From Komagataeibacter melomenusus (lineage in GTDB: Bacteria > Pseudomonadota > Alphaproteobacteria > Acetobacterales > Acetobacteraceae): a stretch of DNA of 64,000 nt. Both the position numbers and the translations under genes were made by a program. Shown piece by piece: positions 56,321 through 64,000 of the stretch (position 1 is its first letter; every line of letters begins with the position of its first letter). The DNA lies in the NCBI RefSeq assembly GCF_013155395.1, contig NZ_JABJWC010000009.1:39949-103948 (forward strand), given 5' to 3'. The notes beneath the pieces were generated by a model that did no database searches, was not told the DNA's origin, and saw nothing but the letters and a program-made list of their open reading frames with translations.

Positions 56321-56674
56321 TTACGCTTCAGGCATGTCCAGAATGCTTCCTTCCTTTTTCCTGTGCAAGAATACAGATGTATTTCCAGGCGGGCACCTTA
56401 TTTTCATAAAATACTTCTGCCATTTTATGCCCTGCTTTGCAGCACAGGCTTAGACTGATTATGACTTCAGGCGCGTTTGATGGATGTAAATTTACCAGAA
56501 ATATAGTTTCATGAACTTTTTTTAATATTTTTATTTTAAATAGCAGATATTTTACATCAATTCACACTGACTTTATTAAATATGTGCAAAATATTACAAA
56601 TTAATTAGATTTTATAATTTGAAGTCAATTGTGAAAATAATGCAATTATCGGGAAATTCTGGAACGGATGCCTC
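56321..56674 (+). promoter_or_regulatory. AT-rich leader of the OprB-type porin gene
   Basis: About 280 bp (56381-56660) are far richer in A and T than the rest of the window. I find no convincing small gene. A perfect -10 hexamer TATAAT lies at 56613-56618 but without a good -35 at 16-18 bp, so an activator may be needed. Such AT-rich leaders often mark foreign or silenced DNA. Confidence 0.5.
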
Positions 56675-58111
56675 GTGAAGCAAATACTGACATCGATTGC
56701 TTTGATTTTCATGGCCATGATCTGCATCGATGACGCATTTGCCCAGAGTGAAACCTCCAAGTCCCTGCCCGTCGAACTTGAACCCTACGCCGCCCATGCC
56801 TTTCCGCTTGAAGGGTGGGGCAACGCCGTGGTTGACCCGCAGGTGCCTTCCCTGCATGGCGCGCCGCACATGCTTGGCCAGTGGTTTGGCGCGCGCAAAT
56901 GGCTGAACAGGCATGGCCTGTACCTCAACTTCGCCATCAATGAGGAATTCATGGGCAATGTGCGCGGCGGGCGCACGCGCTCGGACGTGCTGGCAGGCCA
57001 GGTGGCCGGCGAACTCGATATTGACTGGCAGCGGCTTGCGCATGTGAGCGGGTTATGGACCCACATGCTTGTCATCAACGGCCATGGGCGCAATTTCGGC
57101 TACAACCTGGGTGATTCCGTCACCAACCCCGAGCAGATCTATGGCGGGCGCGGCAATGTGGTGGCGCATCTGGTGGCGATGTATGCCGAGAAGACGTTCC
57201 TGAACAAACGGATCGTTGTTTCCGGCGGTGATATTCCGACCGGCAGCTTCTTTGCCTATGATTACGTGGCCTGTTCTTTCATGAACGTGTCGGTGTGCAG
57301 CAATTTCGCGCCGGGCAAATACGTGCCGGGCGGGCGTGACTGGCCTTCGGGCAATCTGGGCGGGGTGCTGCGCGTCTTTCCGGCCAAGAAGGTCTATCTC
57401 ATGGGGGGCATCTTCATGGTGTCACCCCATTCCTATAACGGCGGCATTTCGGGCTGGGCGCTGGCCCAGAGCGGGATGAGCAAGGTCACATCGCAGGTTG
57501 AGCTGGGCTGGATGCCGTGGTTTGGCAAGAATTCGCTGCGCGGCAACTACAAGCTTGGCGCATGGTATGACAATTCGCGCTATCCCAACCTCTATTCCGA
57601 TATTCATGGCAACTCCTTCCAGCTGACGGGCCAGCCACGCCGGTATGAGGCGGGCATGAGCACGGCATGGTTCATGTTCGACCAGATGCTGGTGCGCAAC
57701 GGCCCCGGTGTGGCGGAGGGGCTGGTGGCGGTGGGCGGTGCCGGCTATTCGCAGGGCAACCTCGTGGCCATGCGCGACCATGAATGGATCGGCCTTGTCG
57801 AATCAGGCTCGCCCTGGCACCGCAGGCAGGACCAGATCGGGGCCATGTTCCAGCACATGGACATGAGCAGCACGCTGTCGCTGCAGCAGGAATCCTCACG
57901 CGCGCTGGGCCTGCCCTACCTGAGCAACCAGTGGGGCCCGGTATGGGGCGTGCAGCATTGGGAAAATGTGTACGAAGCGTTTTACAGCACGCACGTGTTG
58001 CGCAATTCCACCACGATGCAGTTCGACTTCCAGTACCTGCAGCACCCCGGTGCCACGACCACCTTCCATGATGCTGCGGTGCTGGGCATTCAGTTGACGG
58101 CCAACCTGTAG
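56675..58111 (+). CDS. oprB: OprB-family carbohydrate porin
   Basis: This 478-residue precursor has a signal peptide (MKQILTSIALIFMAMICIDDAFA, in part) from a GTG start at 56675 with GGAACGGA upstream. The mature protein is an outer-membrane barrel: HMLGQWFGARKWLNRHGLYLNF (in part), GGRTRSDVLAGQVAGELDID, GGDIPTGSFFAYDYVAC, and AVLGIQLTANL at the C-terminus. OprB porins let glucose and other sugars through. It lies beyond the AT-rich leader and is convergent with the nitrilase gene. Confidence 0.88.
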   Translation: MKQILTSIALIFMAMICIDDAFAQSETSKSLPVELEPYAAHAFPLEGWGNAVVDPQVPSLHGAPHMLGQWFGARKWLNRHGLYLNFAINEEFMGNVRGGRTRSDVLAGQVAGELDIDWQRLAHVSGLWTHMLVINGHGRNFGYNLGDSVTNPEQIYGGRGNVVAHLVAMYAEKTFLNKRIVVSGGDIPTGSFFAYDYVACSFMNVSVCSNFAPGKYVPGGRDWPSGNLGGVLRVFPAKKVYLMGGIFMVSPHSYNGGISGWALAQSGMSKVTSQVELGWMPWFGKNSLRGNYKLGAWYDNSRYPNLYSDIHGNSFQLTGQPRRYEAGMSTAWFMFDQMLVRNGPGVAEGLVAVGGAGYSQGNLVAMRDHEWIGLVESGSPWHRRQDQIGAMFQHMDMSSTLSLQQESSRALGLPYLSNQWGPVWGVQHWENVYEAFYSTHVLRNSTTMQFDFQYLQHPGATTTFHDAAVLGIQLTANL

Positions 58112-58157
58112 CGGCACGGGCGCACGACGCACCCGCGCCCCTGCTGCCGGGCAATCC

Positions 58158-59120
58158 CTATTCGGCTTCCGCCTCGGGCGCGGGGGGAACCGGCGCGGCA
58201 AAAGATACCGGGCGCTGCGCGGCATCATTGACGTGCAGCGTGAAGATATCGGGGCGCGCGTAATGTCCCGCTACGTCGAGATCGTATTTCCCCCGGATGA
58301 CATCATCAAGATCGATATCGGCGGTAATGATGGCTTCCCGGTCATAAACCGGGCCTGCAATGATCTCGCCCAGCGGATTGACGATAACACTGCCGCCACG
58401 GATGAGCACGGTCTCGGGATTGTTGCCCTGATGGCAGTCATAGGCTTCCGGTGCATCGGCGCGGGTCATGTACTGGCAGGCGCTGAGCACGAACGTCCGT
58501 CCCTCATAGGCGATGTGCCGCATCGAGGCCTGCCAGATGTCGCGTTCATCCACCGTTGGCGCGCACCACAGGTTGATCCCGCGTGCATACATGCTCTGGC
58601 GCAGGTCGGGCATGTAATTTTCCCAGCAGATGGCGGCACCGATACGGCCAATCCCTGTCTCGAACACCGGAATGGTGGACCCATCGCCCTGCCCCCATAC
58701 CAGCCGCTCGGTACCTGTGGGCATGAGCTTGCGGTGCCGGCCCAGCAGCGCGCCATCAGGCCCGAAGAAAAGCGCCGTGCAGTAAAGCGTGGCGCCATCG
58801 CGTTCAATGACGCCGACCACGATATGTGCCTTCATCTTCTCCGCGAAGGAACCGATCCGCATCGTTTCCGGTCCTGGTACATTGATTGCCGATTTCCAGT
58901 AGCGCAGGTAATCGTCACGCCCTTCGGGAAAGCGGCTTCCCAGCACGGCGCCAAATGTCAGCCCCTTGGGATAGCCGCCAATATAGGCTTCGGGGAAAAC
59001 GGCAAGTTCGACACCCTGTGCCGCGGCGGCATCGCAATGCGCCTCCATACGGTCAAGGGTCCGGGGGGTGTCGAACAGGCTGGTTCCCGCCTGTACGACG
59101 GCTATGCGACGCTGATTCAT
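58158..59120 (-). CDS. Nitrilase (carbon-nitrogen hydrolase)
   Basis: This 320-residue enzyme hydrolyses a nitrile to acid and ammonia. The catalytic triad is Glu44 (VFPEAYIGGYPKG), Lys131 (GRHRKLMPTGTERL) and Cys165 (AAICWENYMP). The motif CWENYMPDLR and the conserved PTVDERDIWQASMRHIAYEG (in part) match bacterial aliphatic or aromatic nitrilases rather than amidases. Substrate is unknown. It is convergent with oprB and lies 106 bp after the alcohol dehydrogenase gene on the same strand. Confidence 0.9.
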   Translation of the reverse strand: MNQRRIAVVQAGTSLFDTPRTLDRMEAHCDAAAAQGVELAVFPEAYIGGYPKGLTFGAVLGSRFPEGRDDYLRYWKSAINVPGPETMRIGSFAEKMKAHIVVGVIERDGATLYCTALFFGPDGALLGRHRKLMPTGTERLVWGQGDGSTIPVFETGIGRIGAAICWENYMPDLRQSMYARGINLWCAPTVDERDIWQASMRHIAYEGRTFVLSACQYMTRADAPEAYDCHQGNNPETVLIRGGSVIVNPLGEIIAGPVYDREAIITADIDLDDVIRGKYDLDVAGHYARPDIFTLHVNDAAQRPVSFAAPVPPAPEAEAE

Positions 59121-59226
59121 GTCCTGGTCTTTCGCGGTTACGCCGAATTGTTTCGATAGCGAAAGTGGACTGTCCGCTCCTTTGTGGCAAATCGATTGTT
59201 TTGATGACCCGTCTCATTCCGTCCTG

Positions 59227-60414
59227 TCAGCCCCGACCATGCGGGTAGAACACCACCTTGATGCAGTCATCCTTCTTGTCGCGGAATTTCTCATACAGGG
59301 CAGGCCCCTCCTCAAGATCAGCAGAGCGGTGGCTGATGACGAAGGAGGGGTCGATCTCGCCGTTCCGGATGCGTTCAAGCAGCGGCTGGAGGTATTTCTG
59401 GGCGTTGGTCTGCCCCGTGCGCAGGGTCAGGCCCTTGTTCATCAGCAGCCCGATCATGACCGGCCCCAGCGCACCCGCGTACACGCCGGGCATCGACACG
59501 ATGCCGCCGGGCCTGCAGCCCAGAATGGCCTGGTTGAGCGCGAAAGGCCGCTCGAGCGTGGTGGCTGACAGCAGGGCCGAGCCGACCTTCTGCATCATGG
59601 TATCCGCGCCATGGGCTTCCATGCCCACGGCCTCGATCACGGCATCCGGCCCCAGCCCATGGGTCATTTCAACAAGGGTGTGCTGGATGTTTTCCGTGCC
59701 GAAATCAATCGTCTCGGTCCCCGCCGCCCGCGCCATGGCCAGCCGCTCGGGCACCTGATCGATGGCGATGACCCGTTTGGCCCCAAGCAGGAAGCATGAG
59801 CGGATTGCCATCTGCCCCACCGGGCCGCAGCCCCATATGGCAATGGTCTTTTCAGCCTCGGGCGTAATGTCGCAGTATTCGGCGGCCTGATAGCCGGTGG
59901 GAAAGATATCGGACAGGAAAAGCACCTGATCATCACTCAGCCCTTCGGGCACGATGATCGGCCCGACATCCGCATGTGGCACCCGCAGATATTCCGCCTG
60001 CCCACCGGGAAAACCACCCGTCATGTGCGAATAGCCAAACAGCCCCGCCAGCGGGTAGCCGAAGGTCTCGGCCTGCTGGCGGCCATTGGGGTTGGTGCGC
60101 TCGCAGCAACTCCAGTTGCCCCATCTGCATTGCCGGCACGCCCCGCAGGAGATGGTAAAGGGCACCACCACCCGGTCGCCCACCGTAAGGCGGGTGTTGT
60201 CACGCCCCACCTCCACCACCTCGCCCATGGTTTCATGGCCAAGGATGTCGCCACACTGCATGGTTGGCATCATGCCATCCATCAGATGCAGGTCGGAGCC
60301 ACAGATGGCGCAGGCGGTGACCCTGATGATCGCGTCATGCCCATCCATAATGACGGGATCAGCCACGCTTTCGCAGGTGATCCTGCCTTTTTTCTGCCAG
60401 GTCAGTGCTTTCAT
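59227..60414 (-). CDS. Zinc-dependent alcohol dehydrogenase
   Basis: This 395-residue MDR-family enzyme binds catalytic zinc through Cys38, His60 and Glu61 ([21 protein letters not shown]) and structural zinc through the cysteines of [18 protein letters not shown]. The NAD(H) site is [25 protein letters not shown] (in part). It resembles the glutathione-independent formaldehyde dehydrogenase or FdhA-like group, with the insert [17 protein letters not shown], but substrate cannot be fixed. It lies upstream of the nitrilase gene on the same strand, so an aldehyde or alcohol produced with nitriles may be its substrate. Confidence 0.85.
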   Translation of the reverse strand: MKALTWQKKGRITCESVADPVIMDGHDAIIRVTACAICGSDLHLMDGMMPTMQCGDILGHETMGEVVEVGRDNTRLTVGDRVVVPFTISCGACRQCRWGNWSCCERTNPNGRQQAETFGYPLAGLFGYSHMTGGFPGGQAEYLRVPHADVGPIIVPEGLSDDQVLFLSDIFPTGYQAAEYCDITPEAEKTIAIWGCGPVGQMAIRSCFLLGAKRVIAIDQVPERLAMARAAGTETIDFGTENIQHTLVEMTHGLGPDAVIEAVGMEAHGADTMMQKVGSALLSATTLERPFALNQAILGCRPGGIVSMPGVYAGALGPVMIGLLMNKGLTLRTGQTNAQKYLQPLLERIRNGEIDPSFVISHRSADLEEGPALYEKFRDKKDDCIKVVFYPHGRG

Positions 60415-60732
60415 GGGAAAACGTCCTGCTTGAGGGGGATGTCAGGCAGACGCATGGGGGGCGGTATGGTTTTCTGGCCTGCGTTGGAAAAATGCCATGA
60501 AAGACAGAAGTTCTTGGGTGCTGCCTTTTTCCAAAAAGGCAGCGTTCTTTGAAGCTTTTTGAAAAAAGCTTCACCAAAAACTTCCTTATGTTTTCTGAGG
60601 AGCGCGTGGCCCGGAAGGCGGAAACATTCATGGCCTGATTTACGTTGAATTGATGGCGCCCAGCACAGCTTGCCGTTTTACAACCACATGATAGCGTGCG
60701 GCTGGACCTGAAATTTCCGGAAAAGCAGGATA
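60415..60732. other. Divergent region between ADH and GPH transporter genes
   Basis: The 318-bp gap holds dispersed repeat copy 8 (60507-60583) and, just before the transporter start, the palindrome TTTCCGGAAA (60714-60723), followed by AGCAGGA as ribosome site. No additional gene is seen. TTGCCG at 60671-60676 could be a -35 element. Confidence 0.5.
60507..60583. repeat. Double-hairpin dispersed repeat, copy 8 (between divergent genes)
   Basis: GAAGTTCTTGGGTG, hairpin B (GCTGCCTTTTT/AAAAAGGCAGC), spacer GTTCTTT, hairpin A (GAAGCTTTTT/AAAAAGCTTC), end ACCAAAAACTT. It is the only copy between two gene starts, where a terminator is not expected, so simple termination does not explain every copy. 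Confidence 0.85.
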
Positions 60733-62037
60733 ATGGAGAACAGGCAGGCGCTTTCGGTAAAAGAAAAGATGGCCTATGGCTGCGGTGATGCTGCCTCCAA
60801 CATGATGTGGGGCATGACGTCATCCTACCTGATGTATTATTATACGGACATATATGGGCTGCCGCTGGTTGCCGTATCATGGATATTGCTGGTGGCCCGT
60901 GTTGTGGATGCCTTCTGCGATCCGGCCATCGGCTATGTTGTTGACCGTATCGGCGGGCTGATCATACCGCGCCTGATCCGCCTGCTTGCCATTCCTTTCG
61001 GCCTGACAGGCTTCCTGTGCTTTCTGGCCCTGCCACTTTCGCCCACGGGGAAAGTGGCGTGGGCTGGCGCGACCTATATCGTGTTTGGCGCCATCTATTC
61101 CTGCATTAACACGCCCTATGGTGCGCTGGCGGTCCTGATGAGCCGCTCCGCCACAGGGAGGGTTGGCCTCAATGCCTTCCGCATGATGGGGTGCCAGGCC
61201 GGATCACTGCTTGTGGCACTGCTGACCATTCCCGCCATCACATGGCTCGGTGGGGGCGAGAGTGCGGCGCAACACCGGTATGGCATGGCGGTTTATGTGC
61301 TGGCGCTGTCCGTTCTGGGCAGCTTGTTATGGCTGTGCGTGGCGCGTGGCTGCACCGTGCGGCATGCACCGGCACCCGTCCGCCAGAACCCTATGGTCAC
61401 GCTGCGCCATCTTTGCGCAAACCGGCACTGGGTGCTGAGCAACCTGCTCGCGTTTTTCTATTTTGTGGGGCAGGCCGCCCTGTTCGGCTTTATTCTGTAT
61501 TACGCCCGCGTCATTCTGGGTGGTACGGAGCAGCTGGGCGCCAATATCATTACCTTCATTACTGTCCTGCTGTTTGCGGGCGTGCCCGCGTGCCTTCCGC
61601 TTGCAAGACGTATGGGGGCTGCGCACAGCGGGATCATATGCCTGATCGCGCAGGGAGCCGCCTATCTGATGATGGCTGTGGCGGGTGCGTCCATGACGGG
61701 TTTTTTCCTGTCCATAGCACTTCTGGCACTGGCGCAGGGCGTGATGTCTCCCCTGTATTACACCTTGCTGGCGGAAGCCGTGGATGATGGTGATCCGCGC
61801 ACCTCGACCGGGGCGGCTGGCCTGGCATATTCGATCAACACATGGGTCACGAAACTGGCAATGGGACTGACCGGGTTTGTTCTGGCGCAGTGCCTGTCAC
61901 AGGGCCATTACATCGAAGGTGGGGCAGCGCAGCCACCGGAACTGTGCGCATGGATTACGGCAGGATTTGTGTGGCTGCCACTAGGGGCGGTCTGCATGCA
62001 GGCGCTGTGCCTTCTGGCATGGCGCAGCAGGGCATGA
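60733..62037 (+). CDS. GPH-family sugar:cation symporter (MelB-like)
   Basis: This 434-residue protein has about 12 membrane helices and the family start LSVKEKMAYGCGDAASNMMWGM (in part), YYYTDIYGLPLVAVSW, DAFCDPAIGYVVDR, and the central NAFRMMGCQAGSLLVALL. GPH members import disaccharides or pentosides with H+ or Na+. The substrate is unknown; proximity to the OprB porin would fit sugar uptake. It starts after a palindrome and repeat copy 8. Confidence 0.87.
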   Translation: MENRQALSVKEKMAYGCGDAASNMMWGMTSSYLMYYYTDIYGLPLVAVSWILLVARVVDAFCDPAIGYVVDRIGGLIIPRLIRLLAIPFGLTGFLCFLALPLSPTGKVAWAGATYIVFGAIYSCINTPYGALAVLMSRSATGRVGLNAFRMMGCQAGSLLVALLTIPAITWLGGGESAAQHRYGMAVYVLALSVLGSLLWLCVARGCTVRHAPAPVRQNPMVTLRHLCANRHWVLSNLLAFFYFVGQAALFGFILYYARVILGGTEQLGANIITFITVLLFAGVPACLPLARRMGAAHSGIICLIAQGAAYLMMAVAGASMTGFFLSIALLALAQGVMSPLYYTLLAEAVDDGDPRTSTGAAGLAYSINTWVTKLAMGLTGFVLAQCLSQGHYIEGGAAQPPELCAWITAGFVWLPLGAVCMQALCLLAWRSRA

Positions 62038-62159
62038 CCATCATGTAGGCCCTGTAACTGAAGGAGGCCTGATCAGGTACTCGCACAAACAGACAGGTGG
62101 CACGCATCTGGGCAGCATACCCGTTTGCGCCCTCTTGCCGCAGTGGCTATGGTCTCTAT

Positions 62160-62561
62160 ATGGACTGCCATTCCGAAGCCTTTCTGCCAGCAGACATTAT
62201 GGAACGCGGCACGCTTAGCGGAAATGAACGGGTCTGGCCTCTTTCCGATATCCCCTTCATCATCAAGGCGGCGCGGCGCGCGGGCGTGGCAAATATTGGC
62301 GGACAATTACAGTTCCGCTTCCCCGATGCAATCTGTGAACTCTATTACATCGAAACAAATCCCTTCAGGTTCATGCCCTCCGGTTTGTCGTGGCAGGATC
62401 AGGTTGAGCATTCAGCCCCTATTTCACCTGAGCAATTTCAATCCCTTCCAGAAGACTTCGACTTCCTTGCCGAAGGTCAGGCCGGCTTCGGTCCCCAACT
62501 CGATGCGGAAAGGGAAGCCGGGCGTGATTCACGCGATGCGATGTGCTTCGAAGCTTTTTGA
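62160..62561 (+). CDS. Unknown protein whose 3' end lies in a dispersed repeat
   Basis: From the ATG at 62160 the product is 133 residues: AFLPADIMERGTLSGNERVWPL, IIKAARRAGVANIGGQLQFRFPD (in part), ICELYYIETNPFRFMPSGLSWQDQVEHS and FDFLAEGQAGFGPQLDAERE. Composition and codon use look coding, but I recognise no named family. The last codons (CFEAF, stop) are read from repeat copy 9, so the natural C-terminus may have been lost or replaced. An in-frame ATG at 62097 would add 21 residues. No strong ribosome site precedes either. Confidence 0.6.
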   Translation: MDCHSEAFLPADIMERGTLSGNERVWPLSDIPFIIKAARRAGVANIGGQLQFRFPDAICELYYIETNPFRFMPSGLSWQDQVEHSAPISPEQFQSLPEDFDFLAEGQAGFGPQLDAEREAGRDSRDAMCFEAF

Positions 62562-62582
62562 AAAAAGCTTCACCAAAAACTT
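62550..62582. repeat. Dispersed repeat, copy 9 (hairpin A half only)
   Basis: GAAGCTTTTTG followed by AAAAAAGCTTC and ACCAAAAACTT. It supplies the stop codon of the unknown protein at 62160 and touches the stop codon of the convergent ABC ATPase gene. Hairpin B is absent. Confidence 0.8.
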
Positions 62583-63332
62583 TTATTCCTGGGCGCCGGT
62601 TTCACGTGGAGCGTAAAGCCGTTCCAGCATGGGCGGTTCAAGCATGTCGGCGGCTGGCCCGTCGGCCATGATCCGCCCCTGTCGCAGCGCAATGGCGCGG
62701 TCAAACACGCGGGCGGCGGCAAGCGGGTCGTGCGTGGTGGCCACAATGGCATGGCCCTGCGTGGCAAGTGTGCGCAGCAGGGCGTAAAGCCGCTGCTTCT
62801 GCCCGTAATCCAGCCCGGTTTCCGGCTCATCGAGAATGAGCGTGCGCGCGCCCTGCGCCAGCGCACGGGCCAGCAGGGCCGCCTGCCGCTCCCCGCCCGA
62901 AAGTTCGGTATAGGGCCGCTCTGCCAGATGGGTGATGCCCAGCGCATGCAGGGCGTGCGTCACCTCCTCGCGGTCATGACGGTGCAGGCCCGGCGCAAAG
63001 GGTGTTTCCGCCAGGCGGCCCATGCCCACGATGTCACGCACGCTGTAGGGAAACAGCGGCACATGCCCCTGCGGCACATAGGCAATACGCCGCGCCACCT
63101 CGCGCCGCGACCACGCCTGCATGGGCCTGCCCTCCAGCAGCACCTGCCCTGAGCCCGGTCGCGTCAACCCCAGCAGCAGGCGCAACAGCGTGGTCTTGCC
63201 CGCGCCATTATGGCCGAGCAGCGCGGTCATCTCCCCTGCCCTGATGCCAAATGACAGGTCATGCAGCACAACGCGCCCGGCATGGCTGAAACTGACATGA
63301 TCCATGCGCAGCACGGCATTCATGCCCGCCAC
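62583..63332 (-). CDS. FecE/FhuC-type ABC transporter ATP-binding protein
   Basis: This 249-residue ATPase has Walker A GHNGAGKTT near 40-48, the Q-loop VPQGHVPLFPYSV, signature LSGGERQAALLARAL, Walker B LILDEPETGLD and the switch His in ATTHDP. Its similarity is to siderophore, heme and cobalamin importers. It overlaps the permease gene by 13 bp or four, depending on the start (63332 or 63323). It is the last gene of an importer operon reading leftward. Confidence 0.9.
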   Translation of the reverse strand: MAGMNAVLRMDHVSFSHAGRVVLHDLSFGIRAGEMTALLGHNGAGKTTLLRLLLGLTRPGSGQVLLEGRPMQAWSRREVARRIAYVPQGHVPLFPYSVRDIVGMGRLAETPFAPGLHRHDREEVTHALHALGITHLAERPYTELSGGERQAALLARALAQGARTLILDEPETGLDYGQKQRLYALLRTLATQGHAIVATTHDPLAAARVFDRAIALRQGRIMADGPAADMLEPPMLERLYAPRETGAQE

Positions 63333-64000
63333 CCCCGCCGCAGCAGCGGCAGCACGGCCACGAACAGCGCAACACCGAGCAGGTCGGCAATCAGGCCCAC
63401 GGGAATTTCCTCAACTGAAAGCGTGCGCGCCAGATCATCGCATACCAGCAGGAACATGCCGCCAAGGCACGCACTTGTGGGCAATACGCGCATGTTGCAC
63501 GGCCCCACCAGCAGCCTTGCCACATGCGGCACCACCAGCCCCACCCAGCCAATCATGCCCGCGACCGAGACCGTAAGCGCTGCCAGCACCGTGGCCGCCC
63601 CGATCACGCCATAGCGCAGCGCCACGACCGGAATGCCCAGCGTGCGGGCCTCCTCATCGCCCATGGCCAGGCCATCGAGCATGCGCCCGCACGCGCTGAG
63701 CAGCACGATGCCCACCACCACCGGCCCTGCCATCACACCCAGCGCATGCGGCGTAACCTGTGTCAGGCTGCCCAGCAGCCAGAACACGATGTCTGGCAAC
63801 TGGTTCTGCGGGTCGGCGATGTATTTGAGCAGCGACAGCAGCGCCGTGAACAGCGCCGAACTGATCAGCCCACCAAAAACCAGCATCAGCATGGATGCGG
63901 CATCAAACAGATGCGCCACCCCCACGCCACAGGCCACCGCCAGCAGGCCGCCCATGAATGACAGCCCGCCTACACCCGCAGGCCCCAGCCCCCACACAAT
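63320..64000 (-). CDS. FecCD-family ABC permease (partial)
   Basis: The right window edge cuts this gene; 226 C-terminal residues are present. Helices and the FecCD hallmark are clear: VFWLLGSLTQVTPHALGV, GDEEARTLGIPVVALRYGVI, VSVAGMIGWVGLVVPHVARLLVGPCN (in part; the GLVVPH coupling motif to the ATPase) and VEEIPVGLIADLLGVALF at the end. It transports siderophore, heme or cobalamin together with the downstream ATPase. The binding protein is expected beyond the edge. Confidence 0.9.
   Translation of the reverse strand: MVWGLGPAGVGGLSFMGGLLAVACGVGVAHLFDAASMLMLVFGGLISSALFTALLSLLKYIADPQNQLPDIVFWLLGSLTQVTPHALGVMAGPVVVGIVLLSACGRMLDGLAMGDEEARTLGIPVVALRYGVIGAATVLAALTVSVAGMIGWVGLVVPHVARLLVGPCNMRVLPTSACLGGMFLLVCDDLARTLSVEEIPVGLIADLLGVALFVAVLPLLRRGWRA

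Noticed and set aside
61900..62160. Stem AGGCC/GGCCT after the GPH transporter as a terminator
   Set aside because: Only five pairs with no T-run; not strong enough to list as a feature.
1..64000. Phage, CRISPR, IS element or defence system
   Set aside because: I looked for transposases, integrases, repeat-spacer arrays, restriction or retron-type genes and found none. The repeats at nine sites are too short to code for a transposase.

Overview
The window is a gene-dense, GC-rich stretch of bacterial chromosome with alphaproteobacterial gene order (dusB-ntrB-ntrC-ntrY-ntrX-hfq-hflX, rluD-rpoH, serC/hisZ-purA, gap-pgk, minCDE, dapF-mtaB-ftsY), ALAS-type hemA, fused ispDF and an ATP12 F1-ATPase assembly chaperone. 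Together with the OprB-type sugar porin and overall character, an acetic acid bacterium (Acetobacteraceae, probably Komagataeibacter or Gluconacetobacter) is the best fit. The organism name is inference; the class-level call rests on gene content and order. I see no prophage, insertion sequence, CRISPR array, toxin-antitoxin pair or defence island.

Layout. 1-0.8 kb: non-coding region with a perfect FNR-type box, a terminator and tRNA-Glu. 0.8-3.4 kb: DUF6476 protein, rluD, rpoH with a structured leader. 3.5-8.5 kb: minus-strand biosynthesis genes purA, hisZ, serC, tRNA-Leu, argC. 8.5-12.1 kb: mazG, an inositol-monophosphatase-family gene, hflX-hfq. 12.2-19.6 kb: the two nitrogen two-component systems ntrBC and ntrYX with dusB. 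19.8-30.3 kb: ispDF, then minus-strand ATP12, AsmA, pseudouridine synthase, rarA, an MBOAT acyltransferase, a BaiN-like flavoprotein and a glutathione transferase. 30.4-38.5 kb: minCDE, a GntR regulator facing a ferritin-like gene, aldA, coaA, a glycerate kinase and a lipoprotein. 38.6-48.8 kb: recA, a degenerate gamma-glutamyltransferase-like lipoprotein, a DsbA-like protein, hemA, a lipoprotein, a degenerate transketolase-like gene, gap and pgk. 48.8-56.2 kb: LysE exporter, a porin with a small secreted partner, a methyltransferase, gloA, dapF-mtaB-ftsY. 56.2-64 kb: a more accessory block with an AT-rich leader, OprB porin, nitrilase, zinc alcohol dehydrogenase, GPH sugar transporter, an unknown protein and a FecCD-type ABC importer running off the right edge.

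Three things stand out. First, a dispersed double-hairpin repeat of about 75-80 bp with inverted ends (AAGTTTTTGG) occurs at nine places, nearly always directly after a gene; it looks like a REP/MITE-like element serving as a terminator. Second, the gene before gap-pgk is a full-length transketolase homologue in which most TPP-binding and catalytic residues are replaced, so it is probably a pseudoenzyme. Third, several non-coding signals look regulatory: an FNR-like box before a possible small RNA, a switch-like rpoH leader, and a perfect palindrome between the GntR gene and the ferritin-like gene.
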